64,000 nucleotides of DNA from DASQBT01 sp963782495 (GTDB lineage: Bacteria > Pseudomonadota > Gammaproteobacteria > Burkholderiales > Thiobacillaceae), in contig CAWAJU010000014.1 of NCBI GenBank assembly GCA_963782495.1, positions 1-64,000 of the forward strand, in the 5' to 3' direction. Positions 7,657 to 16,571 of this stretch are shown here, piece by piece. The translations under genes and the position numbers were made by a program. Under the pieces are notes generated by a model. It was not told the DNA's origin. It was given only the letters and a program-made list of their open reading frames with translations, and did no database searches. Each line of letters starts with the position of its first letter. The stretch's first letter is position 1.

Positions 7657-8895
7657 ATGACCTTGCGTCGTGGTCTTGCAGTAATCCTGGTTGGCTTGAG
7701 CGTTGCCGCCTGCCAGACCCTTCCGCCTATCATCGAAGCACGCCCGGTTCCCGTGGCCACGCCTCAACCCGCTGCTTCACTGCCTTCCTCGACAGCATTA
7801 CCTACTGTCCCCGCGTCGCCGCCATTTCCTGCCGCCCAGTTGCGTCCGGTCGATTGGCAAGCGCTTGCCAACTGGAATTTGCAGTCGATCGACGGGGCTT
7901 GGCCCGCCTTCCTGCAAAGCTGCGCCGGTCTGAAAAACCAGGCAGCCTGGCACGCCGTCTGTACGCTGGCCCGCACCATAGACACGAAGGACGCCAACGC
8001 CCAACGGCGCTACTTTGAAGAGAACTTTCTCCCTTATGCCGTAACCAACCCGGACAACAGTTGTGAGGGCACGATTACCGGGTACTACGAACCGGTGATC
8101 AAGGGTGACCGGAGATTCGGCACGCACGCACACTATCCGATCTACGGCGTACCGGATGATTTGATCGCCGTGGATATGGCCAACCTTTATCCGGAGCTAA
8201 AGAACCTGCGCCTGCGTGGTCGGTTGCAGGGCAACAAGCTGGTGCCGTACTACAGCCGCGCAGAAATCGAGAACGGGGACGGCGGCTTCAAAGCCAAGCC
8301 CATCGCCTGGGCGGAGGACCCCCTGGAGCTGTTCTTCCTGCAGATCCAGGGTTCGGGCTTGATCGAATTTCCCAATGGTGAGCGCATGCACGTCGGCTAT
8401 GCCGACCAAAACGGTCATCCCTATCGCTCCATCGGGAGACTGCTGGTGGAGCGCGGTGAACTGAAGCTCGAAGAGGCCTCGATGCAGGCCATCAAGGCTT
8501 GGGCACAGGAAAATCCGGACAAGCTCGCGGACCTGCTGGCGAGCAACCCCAGCTACGTGTTCTTCCGTGAATTGCCCAAAGAATTGAGCGGTCCGCTGGG
8601 CGCCCTGGGCGTCCCGCTGACTGCCGGACGCTCCATTGCCATCGACGCCAATTTCATCCCGCTGGGTGCGCCGGTGTTCCTCTCCACCACCCAACCTCTG
8701 TCTAGCGAGCCCTTGGACCGCTTGGTAATGGCGCAGGATACCGGCGGCGCCATACAAGGTCCGGTACGGGCGGATCTGTTCTGGGGTCTGGGCCCCGAGG
8801 CCGGCGAATTGGCAGGCCGCATGAAACAAAGCGGCCGTTTGTGGGTGTTGCTGCCAAGAGACTATCCCTTGCAGACTGCGAGCAAGTCACTTTGA
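7657..8895 (+). CDS. mltA: Membrane-bound lytic murein transglycosylase A
   Basis: A 412-residue outer-membrane lipoprotein that cleaves peptidoglycan glycan strands to 1,6-anhydro products. The N-terminal signal ends in the lipobox VAAC at about residue 22. Family motifs: GTITGYYEPVIKGDRR, FFLQIQGSG, and the C-terminal 3D domain with MAQDTGGAIQGPVRADLFWG that holds the catalytic Asp. The frame is open far upstream inside apaG, but the ATG at 7657 gives the lipoprotein signal and is two bases from the preceding stop. Its 3' end overlaps the convergent tonB-like gene by nine bases. Confidence 0.96.
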   Translation: MTLRRGLAVILVGLSVAACQTLPPIIEARPVPVATPQPAASLPSSTALPTVPASPPFPAAQLRPVDWQALANWNLQSIDGAWPAFLQSCAGLKNQAAWHAVCTLARTIDTKDANAQRRYFEENFLPYAVTNPDNSCEGTITGYYEPVIKGDRRFGTHAHYPIYGVPDDLIAVDMANLYPELKNLRLRGRLQGNKLVPYYSRAEIENGDGGFKAKPIAWAEDPLELFFLQIQGSGLIEFPNGERMHVGYADQNGHPYRSIGRLLVERGELKLEEASMQAIKAWAQENPDKLADLLASNPSYVFFRELPKELSGPLGALGVPLTAGRSIAIDANFIPLGAPVFLSTTQPLSSEPLDRLVMAQDTGGAIQGPVRADLFWGLGPEAGELAGRMKQSGRLWVLLPRDYPLQTASKSL

Positions 8896-9540
8896 GATGA
8901 GCGCGGGCGGCTTGAAATCCACCTCAATCACAATCCGTGCGCGTACTGCCCGGCCATCCCTGCGGCCAGGGGTGAATTTCGCTTTACCGAATGCGTCAAG
9001 TGCCAAGGCCTCATATGCGTGCGGCAGACTGGACTGCAGCACCTTGGCCTCGCTCACCTGACCATCCGCTTCCAATTTAAGCTGCAATCGCAGCGTACCG
9101 ACGTGCGGGCTGGGCGATCCCGCTTCGGGATCGGTCAATACAATGGCGCTGACGACCTGGGGTTGGATATCCAGCGCCAGCGCATCGTAATACGTGGTGT
9201 CTGCCAGCTGGGGCAAATCCAAGCGCGGGATCTTTGAACGTTCTGGGTCGGCGAGCGATGGCAGTGTGGGCGCTGAACTGGCACTCGTCCGAGTATCAGG
9301 CCGCGGGGGGGATTTCGGGGGAATCGAGCTTACCTGAGGTGAAGACGACGGAAGGGGCATTTTTGCTGGCCCTGACCGCTCCAGACTCACCTGCAGGGTG
9401 GCCGTTTGGTGTGGCATGGTTGCGGGGCTCACCCGAATGAAAGCCAGAATTGCTGCATGGGCCGCCGCCGACACCCATAAGGCGATGAGAACGCGGCGCC
9501 AGGGAAACGCAGGTTGAGGAAAGGAGCCAGAAAGCGGCAC
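8887..9540 (-). CDS. TonB-like energy-transducer protein
   Basis: A 217-residue protein with one N-terminal transmembrane segment (about residues 16-36, LIALWVSAAAHAAILAFI, with the His often found in TonB helices), a Pro/Ser-rich linker (about 55-105) and a C-terminal TonB domain (LQLKLEADGQVSEAKVLQSS, then AYEALALDAFGKAKFTPG). It would span the periplasm to pass proton-motive energy to outer-membrane receptors. No exbB, exbD or receptor gene is nearby, so it is an orphan TonB. Ends tail to tail with mltA. Confidence 0.85.
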   Translation of the reverse strand: MPLSGSFPQPAFPWRRVLIALWVSAAAHAAILAFIRVSPATMPHQTATLQVSLERSGPAKMPLPSSSPQVSSIPPKSPPRPDTRTSASSAPTLPSLADPERSKIPRLDLPQLADTTYYDALALDIQPQVVSAIVLTDPEAGSPSPHVGTLRLQLKLEADGQVSEAKVLQSSLPHAYEALALDAFGKAKFTPGRRDGRAVRARIVIEVDFKPPALISK

Positions 9541-9676
9541 GGCACCGATCTCAGCGTTACGGTTCAGGGAAGAAGATGAGACAAACAGGCGCAGTCACCC
9601 GCAAATCTTAACATTGCGCCATACCCGCGAATCGCCGGCCAGCCCGCAATGTATGCCGTCCAGGGGCCGCAGTTGC

Positions 9677-10285
9677 TTAAGTGCGACCTGGCTTGCGCGC
9701 CACCATGTCAATCAGGGCTGATTGGCCGTGGTGACCAGTGCCCTCTGCGATGAAGTCGTCATGCTCGCGCAAGTGCAAGATCTCCCAGTCGCCAAAGGCT
9801 TCCTTCAACAGTGCTTCGGTGTACATGTTCTCCGCTGCCGCCGGACCACCGGTCTTGTATTCAATCTGGCGTGGCGTATAGCCCTGGAGAATGAGCAGGC
9901 CGCCTGGCTTGAGGCTTAGCCGTATGCCCTTGAACATGCGCGCGCGGCCCTCGGGCCCGGCAAACTGGATAAAAATCGCGGCCACCAGATCGTAAACTGC
10001 GTCGGGCCAATCCCACGCGAGCAGATCGGCGTGTTCTAGGCGCAGGTCCACACCCCGCTGGTTGGCCCATGCCCTGGCCTTTCCCAGCGCCACCGACGAA
10101 AAATCCAGCGCATGAACGTGCAAGCCCTGTTCTGCCAGCCAAATGCCATTGCGGCCTTCGCCATCCGCCAGTGATAGTGCATGCCACCCAGGCTTGAACA
10201 GGTCCGCCCGGGATTGCAGGAAAGCATTGGGCGCCTCGCCAAACAAATAACCCGGCTCGTCGTAGCGCTCATCCCAAAAACTCAT
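9677..10285 (-). CDS. Class I SAM-dependent methyltransferase (TehB-like)
   Basis: A 202-residue methyltransferase beginning MSFWDERYDEPGYLFGEAPN. The AdoMet-binding region includes LSLADGEGRNGIWLAEQGL and HALDFSSVALGKA, followed by EHADLLAW and the LLILQGYTPRQIEYKTGGP segment typical of the tellurite-resistance-like/thiopurine-methyltransferase-like subgroup. A TTG six bases upstream could also start it, but the ATG gives the usual N-terminus. It is 10 bases downstream of dsbC and probably the last gene of that operon. The substrate cannot be deduced. Confidence 0.88.
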   Translation of the reverse strand: MSFWDERYDEPGYLFGEAPNAFLQSRADLFKPGWHALSLADGEGRNGIWLAEQGLHVHALDFSSVALGKARAWANQRGVDLRLEHADLLAWDWPDAVYDLVAAIFIQFAGPEGRARMFKGIRLSLKPGGLLILQGYTPRQIEYKTGGPAAAENMYTEALLKEAFGDWEILHLREHDDFIAEGTGHHGQSALIDMVARKPGRT

Positions 10286-10295
10286 GGCCAAGCAC

Positions 10296-11012
10296 TTACC
10301 TGGATTGGGCCGCAGTCAAGAGGGTTTCGAGCTTGTCCGCCGGCACCATGCCCGGAACGCGCTGGCCGTTTTCGAATATCAGGGTGGGGGTTCCGGATAC
10401 CTTGAGCCGATTGCTCAAGGCAATGTTCTCATCGACCGGATTGTCACAGGTAGCAGCGGCCTTGGGCTTTTCCGCCTTCAGCATGTAGTCGTGCCAGGCG
10501 GTGACCTGATCCTTTTCGCACCAGATCTGCTTGGCGACATTGATCGCGGCCGGATGTAGGCTTTGGATGGGGGTCAAAAATGTGTAGATCGTGATGTTGT
10601 CCACCTTGGTCAGCTCGTTTTCAAAGCGCTTGCAGTACGGACAATCGGGGTCGGAAAACACGGCCAGCTTGCGGCTGCCATCGCCCTTGACGATCTTGAT
10701 GGCGTGGGAAAAGGGCAGGCTGTCCCATTTCACCTCCTGCAGCTTGGCCGTGCGGGCCGCTGTCAAATTGCGCTTGGTTACCGTATCGACCACGTTGCCG
10801 AGAAACAGATATCGGCCATCCGCTGTGGCATAGATCACATCCCCGTCGATCACCACCTCATACAGGCCCCCGTATGGCGTCTTGCTTACCGAGGTAATAT
10901 CCGAGCCGGGATACTTTGCGCCTAAGACTTTACGGATATCGGCCTGGCCCGAGAGGGCAAGACCGGACAGGCCGAGCATCAACAGCCCGGCGGCAAGTGC
11001 ACGCAACTTCAC
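10296..11012 (-). CDS. dsbC: Thiol:disulfide interchange protein DsbC
   Basis: A 238-residue periplasmic disulfide isomerase. Signal peptide residues 1 to about 24, N-terminal dimerisation domain (about 25-85), then a thioredoxin domain with the active-site pair CPYC at residues 124-127 in FSDPDCPYCKRF and the cis-Pro loop VSGTPTLIF. A second Cys pair (in QIWCEKD and AATCDN) matches the structural disulfide of DsbC. Its neighbour order, ubiH, ubi, dsbC, is common in betaproteobacteria. Downstream of the ubi gene by 11 bases. Confidence 0.95.
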   Translation of the reverse strand: MKLRALAAGLLMLGLSGLALSGQADIRKVLGAKYPGSDITSVSKTPYGGLYEVVIDGDVIYATADGRYLFLGNVVDTVTKRNLTAARTAKLQEVKWDSLPFSHAIKIVKGDGSRKLAVFSDPDCPYCKRFENELTKVDNITIYTFLTPIQSLHPAAINVAKQIWCEKDQVTAWHDYMLKAEKPKAAATCDNPVDENIALSNRLKVSGTPTLIFENGQRVPGMVPADKLETLLTAAQSR

Positions 11013-11023
11013 AAAATGACTCC

Positions 11024-12187
11024 TTAATTGGTGATGCCCATTGCTTCACGCACCAGGGCAGATTTGGCAATCGGCAAACGGTTCAATACAGACATGCCTG
11101 CATTGCGCAGGGTTCCGCTGATTTTGTCGGACCGGGCAAACAAGTAGTGCAGATTATCCGTGACTGCTTGCATTCGCGCCACCGGCTCAGCGCGGGCACG
11201 GGCATGGGCGGAAAGCACGCGGGCATCACCGCAGCTGGCCCGGCCACGGTCAGCCAGGTGTTGCGCCAGACTATCCGCGTCGCCGAAACCCAGATTTACG
11301 CCTTGGCCCGCCAGCGGATGCACCCCGTGGGCGGCATCCCCCAGCAACGCGAGACCGGGCCGGAAGACCTCCGGCAATTTCATCAGACTGAGCGGGAAGC
11401 CTGCGGCTGGGGTCAGCAGAGACAATCGCCCCAGCCGCTCGTGCCCTGCGTCGGCCACGCTGGCACACAGGGCGTGCCCATCCATCGCCAGCAATTCCCG
11501 ACCATGTGCATCAGGCGTCGACCAGACCATGGACATCCTGTTACCCGGCAGCGGCAACCAGGCCAGCACGCCGTCCTCACGGAACCATTGAAAGGCGGTG
11601 CCCTGATGGTTTTTTTCCACCGCGAAATTGGCCACCACGCCCAACTGTCCATAGGACCGGGTCCCCGGCCAGATGCCCGCCTGGGTCCGCACCCAGGAGT
11701 CACGGCCATCCGCACCGATGATCAATTCCGCTTCCAACTCCCTGCCGTCTTCCAGTATCACGCGGGATGTCGGCTGGCCGAAATGAACTTCTTGGATGCA
11801 GGCCGGGCTCAGAACAGTGAGATTGAAGGCCTGGCGCGCAATGCGCCACAATGCCCATTGCAGACGACCGGATTCCAGAATGGTGGCGAGCCGCCCCACC
11901 CCGGAATCGTAGGCATCCAGAGTCAGGCTGCCCGTTGCATCGCCCAACACCTCCATGCGGTGAACTGCCTGCATCCGGTCGCCATCCAACTGTCCCCATG
12001 CGCCCAAGCGCGTCAGCAATGACTGACTGCCCGGGCTGATGGCATAGATGCGGCTATCCCAGTCCATTGTCGGCTCGCATGGCGGACGGGGTTCGATTAC
12101 GACAACCTTCAGCCCCTGTTGTTCCAGGGCAATGGCACAGGCTGCCCCGACCAGGCCCGCCCCTACTACCACCGCGTGGTAGCGCAT
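11024..12187 (-). CDS. UbiH/UbiF-family FAD monooxygenase
   Basis: A 387-residue flavoprotein hydroxylase of ubiquinone biosynthesis. FAD motifs: VVVGAGLVGAACAIALEQQG at the N-terminus, IIGADGRDS in the middle and LLGDAAHGVHPLAGQGVNLGFGD near the C-terminus. Two such genes lie in tandem here; this is the second. By sequence alone the hydroxylated ring position (UbiF, UbiI or UbiM-like) cannot be fixed. Its ATG overlaps the stop of the preceding ubiH by one base (TGATG), so the pair is coupled. Confidence 0.93.
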   Translation of the reverse strand: MRYHAVVVGAGLVGAACAIALEQQGLKVVVIEPRPPCEPTMDWDSRIYAISPGSQSLLTRLGAWGQLDGDRMQAVHRMEVLGDATGSLTLDAYDSGVGRLATILESGRLQWALWRIARQAFNLTVLSPACIQEVHFGQPTSRVILEDGRELEAELIIGADGRDSWVRTQAGIWPGTRSYGQLGVVANFAVEKNHQGTAFQWFREDGVLAWLPLPGNRMSMVWSTPDAHGRELLAMDGHALCASVADAGHERLGRLSLLTPAAGFPLSLMKLPEVFRPGLALLGDAAHGVHPLAGQGVNLGFGDADSLAQHLADRGRASCGDARVLSAHARARAEPVARMQAVTDNLHYLFARSDKISGTLRNAGMSVLNRLPIAKSALVREAMGITN

Positions 12188-13341
12188 CAGCCCCTGGCCC
12201 CATACATCATGCGGCGAACTACGAAATGCCTAAGCGGCGGGCAGGCCTGCAACACCATCAACCCCAGGCCCCGTGCATGGCGGATCGGCGCCAGGTCGGT
12301 GGAAAAACTGCGCACCAGAAAATCGGTAAAGGCAATGCCTCCCAGGGCATCGGTACGGCGGGCAGAGGCGAACTTGCTCAATAATCCAGCTTCCCCCGGA
12401 TCGGTATCGGCGTGTTCGATCAGCAAGCGCGCCAGCTCGAATGCATCGCGCAAGCCCAGATTGAATCCCTGCCCCGCCACCGGGTGCAGGGTTTGCGCAG
12501 CGTTGCCTATGCGCACCACCCGCGACTGTCGACCCGGGCCGCGCCAGTCGAGCCTGAGGGGAAAACGGGCGCGCGGACCGGTCGCGAGCATCCGCCCCTG
12601 GCGATAGCCGAAATGGCGCTGCAGGGCAGCCAGGAAGGCTTCGTCGTCAAGGCTGGCGATTCGCTCTGCCTGTTGCGGCGCGCAAACCCAGACCAGGGCA
12701 TAGCCCTCACCCTTGGGCAGCAACGCGACCGGGCCATCCGGCGTAAAGCGTTCATAGGCCAGGTTGAGATGCGGAAGTTCGGTCCTGATTTCCGCCACCA
12801 CCGCGACTTGACCATAGTCACGCTTGAGCCTGGCGGGCGGTGCCTGGTCACCTCGCCCTCCATCTGCGACGATGGCCAGGCGGGCGGCGATCTTATGGGG
12901 GTGCTCGCCGTCGATGACCAGACTTGCCGAATCGGCGCCGGCATTGACCTCCGCCACCGACGCGCCAAAACTGACAGCCACCTGATTTGCCTGTAAAACC
13001 CCCTGCAGGGCACGGTTCAATTCCCCATACGACAACACGTAGCCAAGGGCGGGCACGCCCTCTTCCCTAGCCGACAGCAATGCCCGTCCCAGACCGCCCT
13101 TGTGCGACACATGGATGGTGGCGATAGGCGTGGACTCCCGCAGACTGGCCCAAACCCCGATCCTTTCCAGAATCTGCCGCGAGCCATGCGACAGTGCCAG
13201 AGTACGCCGGTCGTCCAGGGGGTGGTCCGCCGTCCGTGCTTCCAGCACCAGGGGATCGAGTCCGCACTGCTTGAGGGCCAGGGCGCAAACCGCGCCGACC
13301 GGGCCGGCGCCGACGATTACAATATCCGCTGAATTTGGCAT
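12187..13341 (-). CDS. ubiH: 2-octaprenyl-6-methoxyphenol hydroxylase-like FAD monooxygenase
   Basis: A 384-residue ubiquinone-biosynthesis hydroxylase starting MPNSADIVIVGAGPVGAV, with VADGGRGDQAP, and RIGNAAQTLHPVAGQGFNLG at the C-terminal FAD site. The frame is open 96 bases further upstream (ATG at 13437), but that would overlap pepP; the ATG at 13341 has AGAGAAG six bases before it and gives the usual short N-terminus. It lies after pepP, a conserved neighbour. The middle of the normal GDSRG-like motif is VADGGRGDQAP here, which is within family variation. Confidence 0.92.
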   Translation of the reverse strand: MPNSADIVIVGAGPVGAVCALALKQCGLDPLVLEARTADHPLDDRRTLALSHGSRQILERIGVWASLRESTPIATIHVSHKGGLGRALLSAREEGVPALGYVLSYGELNRALQGVLQANQVAVSFGASVAEVNAGADSASLVIDGEHPHKIAARLAIVADGGRGDQAPPARLKRDYGQVAVVAEIRTELPHLNLAYERFTPDGPVALLPKGEGYALVWVCAPQQAERIASLDDEAFLAALQRHFGYRQGRMLATGPRARFPLRLDWRGPGRQSRVVRIGNAAQTLHPVAGQGFNLGLRDAFELARLLIEHADTDPGEAGLLSKFASARRTDALGGIAFTDFLVRSFSTDLAPIRHARGLGLMVLQACPPLRHFVVRRMMYGARG

Positions 13342-13418
13342 GAACATCTTCTCTTGCAGCGTGGCCTCGGCGTTTCCGTAGAACGTTTCGGTCGTGCCAT
13401 GGTCCTGGCTGCGCTCCG

Positions 13419-14717
13419 TCATCTGTCCGCCATGCACGCTTCAATTTCGGCCACGGTTTTGGGTGCGCTGCTGAGCACGTCATGCCCGGTCCCGGTCACC
13501 GCAACATCGTCTTCTATGCGAATGCCGATGTTATGGAACGTCGCCGGCACGTCGTCCGCCGGGCGGATATAGAAACCTGGTTCCACGGTCAGGACCATGC
13601 CGGGCAGGAGTTCGCGCCAGTTGCCCTGCATTTTGTAGTCCCCAGCGTCATGTACATCGCGGCCCAGCCAGTGGCCGGTGCGGTGCATGTAGAAACGCTT
13701 GTAGGCTTCCTGTTCGATCAGGCCATCCACCTCGCCCTGCAGCAGCTTCAGGTCAACCATCCCCTGAACCAGAACACGCAGCGCTGCATCATGGGGTTCA
13801 TTCCAGCGCGCCCCTGGCCTGACCTTGTCGATGGCAGCAAGTTGGGCCTGCAGCACGAGCTCGTAGATTGCTCGTTGCGGCTCGGAGAATGCTCCGTTTA
13901 CGGGAAAGGTGCGGGTGATATCCGAGGCGTAGCCGTCCAGTTCGCAGCCGGCATCGATCAACAGCAGGTCGCCGTCCTTGAGCTGCGCGGAATTGTCCAC
14001 ATAGTGCAGCACGCAGGCATTGGCTCCGCCCGCGACGATCGATGTGTAGGCCGGATGGCGGGCGCCATGGCGGACAAAATCATGCAATAGCTCCGCCTCG
14101 ATTTCGTACTCAAATCTTCCCGGCCGGGTCTTGGACATGGCTCGGCGGTGCGCGACGGAAGAAATGGCCGCGGCGCGGCGCATGATGCCCAGTTCAGAGT
14201 CGTCCTTGAACAGGCGCATTTCATCCAGCCAGCGGCGCACGTCGACGATTTCCTGCGGCGCACTGACGCCGGCGCGGGACTTGGCGCGCACTGCGTTCAA
14301 CCAGCCCAGTACCTGGCCATCCCAGGCAGCATCCTCTCCTACCAGGTACGCGAGGCGCGGCTGGTTGGCCAGGAATTCTGGCAGCTTCTCATCCAGTTGG
14401 GTCATGGGATAGGCCTCGTCAAATCCGAAGGTCTGTTGCGCTGCCTCCGGACCGTAACGAAAGCCATCCCAGATTTCCCGCTCCGCATCCTTGTCACGGC
14501 AAAACAGGATGGAGCGCGGTGGAGTGCCGGCGATGACCACGCATACCGCCTCCGGCTCAGGGAAGGCTGTCAGATAGTGAAAGTAACTGTCGAACCGGTA
14601 GGCGTAGTGGCTGTCACGATTACGGATCACTTCCGGACCGTTGGCCACGATGGCCGCGCCCTCCTGCAATTGTTTCGCCAGTTGGGCGCGCCGATTTATG
14701 AAGGTTTGCATGCTCAT
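13419..14717 (-). CDS. pepP: Xaa-Pro aminopeptidase P
   Basis: A 432-residue metallopeptidase removing N-terminal residues before proline. The N-terminal creatinase-like domain is followed by a pita-bread catalytic domain with metal ligands in LLIDAGCELDGYASDITRTF (two Asp), HRTGHWLGRDVHD (His), VLTVEPGFYI (Glu) and IGIRIEDDVAVT (Glu). The ATG at 14717 overlaps the murU stop (ATGA), a typical coupled start; a GTG six bases upstream and another ATG six bases downstream are alternatives. First of pepP-ubiH-ubi-dsbC. Confidence 0.95.
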   Translation of the reverse strand: MSMQTFINRRAQLAKQLQEGAAIVANGPEVIRNRDSHYAYRFDSYFHYLTAFPEPEAVCVVIAGTPPRSILFCRDKDAEREIWDGFRYGPEAAQQTFGFDEAYPMTQLDEKLPEFLANQPRLAYLVGEDAAWDGQVLGWLNAVRAKSRAGVSAPQEIVDVRRWLDEMRLFKDDSELGIMRRAAAISSVAHRRAMSKTRPGRFEYEIEAELLHDFVRHGARHPAYTSIVAGGANACVLHYVDNSAQLKDGDLLLIDAGCELDGYASDITRTFPVNGAFSEPQRAIYELVLQAQLAAIDKVRPGARWNEPHDAALRVLVQGMVDLKLLQGEVDGLIEQEAYKRFYMHRTGHWLGRDVHDAGDYKMQGNWRELLPGMVLTVEPGFYIRPADDVPATFHNIGIRIEDDVAVTGTGHDVLSSAPKTVAEIEACMADR

Positions 14718-15427
14718 CTGCACATTTGTCCGCTTACGATTTGATCCAGTTCCCGCAATCTTTCCACAGTACCGACATCGACCCAGCGCCCAGTGTAATG
14801 CTCGCCACTGACTTTCCCTAACCCCATGGCGGCGCGCAACAGAGGCGCCAACTGGGCCTTTTGCCCGGCTTCGATGTCAGCAAACAGATCCCGATGGTAG
14901 ACGCCGATGCCGGAGAACGTGAGGAGTGAAGAGTGAAGGGTGGGGAGGGCGTCCCTGTCATCCACACTTTCGTCGGTCAGCACAAAATCGCCTTGCGGGT
15001 GATGCAGCGGATTGTCGACCAGCACCAAGTGGGCCAGCCGACGACTGGCCCGGATGGATTCGATCACATGCGGCAATCTGCAAAAATCGTAGTCGCAGAA
15101 GATGTCGCCGTTGATGACGGGAAAAATGTCTGCATTCAGGAGAGGAAGTGCGGTCGCGATCCCCCCTGCCGTTTCCAGCGCTTGGGCCTCGCGTGAATAT
15201 CGGATCTCGGTGCCCAATGCCTGGCCGTTGCCCAGCAAGGCCTCGATCTCACCTCCCAAATGGGCATGGTTGATGACGATGGGGCCGAAGCCCGCCCGCA
15301 CCAGTTTTTCAAGATGCCAGACGATCAGGGGCTTGCCACCTACCGGCAACAGGGGCTTGGGGGTGTAGTCGGTGAGCGGACGCATGCGCTCGCCCCGCCC
15401 GGCAGCCAATATCATTACCGGTTTCAT
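14714..15427 (-). CDS. murU: N-acetylmuramate alpha-1-phosphate uridylyltransferase
   Basis: A 237-residue nucleotidyltransferase (GlmU/RfbA-like fold) that makes UDP-MurNAc in the cell-wall recycling route. Seen: MILAAGRGERMRPLTDYTPK (nucleotide loop with the Lys of KPLLPVGGKP), VINGDIFCDYD (metal Asp), GIGVYHRDLF and GRWVDVGTVERL. Partner gene amgK lies just upstream, as in Pseudomonas and many betaproteobacteria. At about residues 161-170 (LPTLHSSLLT) there is an insert encoded by degenerate heptamer repeats, between DESVDDRDA and FSGIGVY, where homologues normally run straight into LTFSGIGVY. Confidence 0.92.
   Translation of the reverse strand: MKPVMILAAGRGERMRPLTDYTPKPLLPVGGKPLIVWHLEKLVRAGFGPIVINHAHLGGEIEALLGNGQALGTEIRYSREAQALETAGGIATALPLLNADIFPVINGDIFCDYDFCRLPHVIESIRASRRLAHLVLVDNPLHHPQGDFVLTDESVDDRDALPTLHSSLLTFSGIGVYHRDLFADIEAGQKAQLAPLLRAAMGLGKVSGEHYTGRWVDVGTVERLRELDQIVSGQMCR
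14919..14946. repeat. Four heptamer repeats inside murU
   Basis: Plus-strand units GTGAGGA, GTGAAGA, GTGAAGG and GTGGGGA follow one another without a gap (28 bases). On the coding strand they read TCCCCAC, CCTTCAC, TCTTCAC, TCCTCAC and encode part of an extra peptide in MurU. The unit length is not a multiple of three, so gain or loss of one unit would shift the frame. Similar CTTCACTC-type arrays are known as dispersed intergenic repeats in proteobacteria. Confidence 0.75.
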
Positions 15428-15516
15428 TCAGCGAACCGCACCTGAATTGGGAAGACACGAGGATGGCAGGACATCCAAATCTGGTGTCCCCCTGTCGTCC
15501 ACGCAAACAGGCATTT

Positions 15517-16509
15517 TCAAAACGTATACCCTACCTGGGCCGCCCGGTTCTCCAATTGGTCCAGCAGCCGCAGCATGGGATGGAGTTCGGTGTAGCGCTC
15601 GCAGGCCTTGCGCAGGTAGTCCATTACCAAAGGCATGTCCTTGAGGTAGGCGTCCTTGCCGTCGCGGTGATGCAGACGAGCAAAAATGCCCAGCACCTTG
15701 ATGTGGCGCTGGGCGCCCATCCATTCAAAGTCGCGATAGAACTCGTAGAAGTCGGCGGCGACGGGCAACCGGGCTTTGCGCGCCGCCTCCCAGTAGCGGA
15801 TCAGCCAATCCAGCACCTGTTCTTCTTCCCAACGGATATAGGCGTCCTTGTACAGCGAAGCCAGATCATAAGTAATCGGACCGTATACCGCATCCTGGAA
15901 ATCCAGGATGCCCGGATTGGGGTCGGACAGCATGAGGTTACGCGAGTGGTAGTCCCGGTGCACGTAGACTTTGGGCTGCGCCAGATTATTGGACAGGATG
16001 CGTTCAAACGCCTGGTCCATCAGATGGGTCTGGCCGTCAGTCAACGCCTGGCCCAAATGCTTGGCAACGTACCAGTCGGGAAACAAAGTCAGTTCGCGCA
16101 GCAACAAGTCGCGGTCATAGGCAGGCAGTTCGCCGGGCCGGCTCGCCAATTGAATCTTCACCACGGCCGCATTGGCGTCCAGATACAAATCTCTGGCGCT
16201 GGATTCATTCAATACGGTCAGGTAGGTCACCGGCCCCAGGTCCGAGAGCAGCAGGAAGCCATGCGCCAGATCCTCCGCCAGTACCCGCGGCACATGCACG
16301 CCGGCATCGGCAAACAGCCGGGCGGCCCTGACGAATGGACGGCAATCCTCGTGGGACGGCGGGGCGTCCATCACGATATAATTGCGGCCGTCGAACGTGA
16401 CACGAAAATAGCGGCGGAAGCTGGCATCGCTGGACGCCGGGGCCAGATCAAACTCCTGGCCTCCCAGACACACGGCCACCCAGTGACGCAAGGATTCGAG
16501 ACGTTCCAC
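15517..16509 (-). CDS. amgK: N-acetylmuramate/N-acetylglucosamine kinase (AmgK)
   Basis: A 330-residue sugar kinase of the aminoglycoside-phosphotransferase superfamily which phosphorylates the anomeric OH of MurNAc in peptidoglycan recycling. Seen: ASSDASFRRYFRV, NYIVMDAPP (ATP Lys region), the catalytic loop VHRDYHSRNLML, and the metal site GILDFQDAVYGPITYDLASL. It is followed by murU after a 90-base gap that contains a weak hairpin (GGACATCCA with TGGTGTCC). Divergent from lptD, an arrangement conserved across related bacteria; the 62-base gap at 16510-16571 carries both promoters. Confidence 0.93.
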   Translation of the reverse strand: MERLESLRHWVAVCLGGQEFDLAPASSDASFRRYFRVTFDGRNYIVMDAPPSHEDCRPFVRAARLFADAGVHVPRVLAEDLAHGFLLLSDLGPVTYLTVLNESSARDLYLDANAAVVKIQLASRPGELPAYDRDLLLRELTLFPDWYVAKHLGQALTDGQTHLMDQAFERILSNNLAQPKVYVHRDYHSRNLMLSDPNPGILDFQDAVYGPITYDLASLYKDAYIRWEEEQVLDWLIRYWEAARKARLPVAADFYEFYRDFEWMGAQRHIKVLGIFARLHHRDGKDAYLKDMPLVMDYLRKACERYTELHPMLRLLDQLENRAAQVGYTF

Positions 16510-16571
16510 AAGATTTCCAAGCAGGTAAACGCTGCAATTTTACTCCGACGGAGCCGCTGAATTATTCTGCC

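Noticed and set aside
15430..15516. Hairpin in the amgK-murU gap as a terminator
   Set aside because: The stem is short and bulged, has no T tail, and the genes belong to one pathway and are likely co-transcribed.
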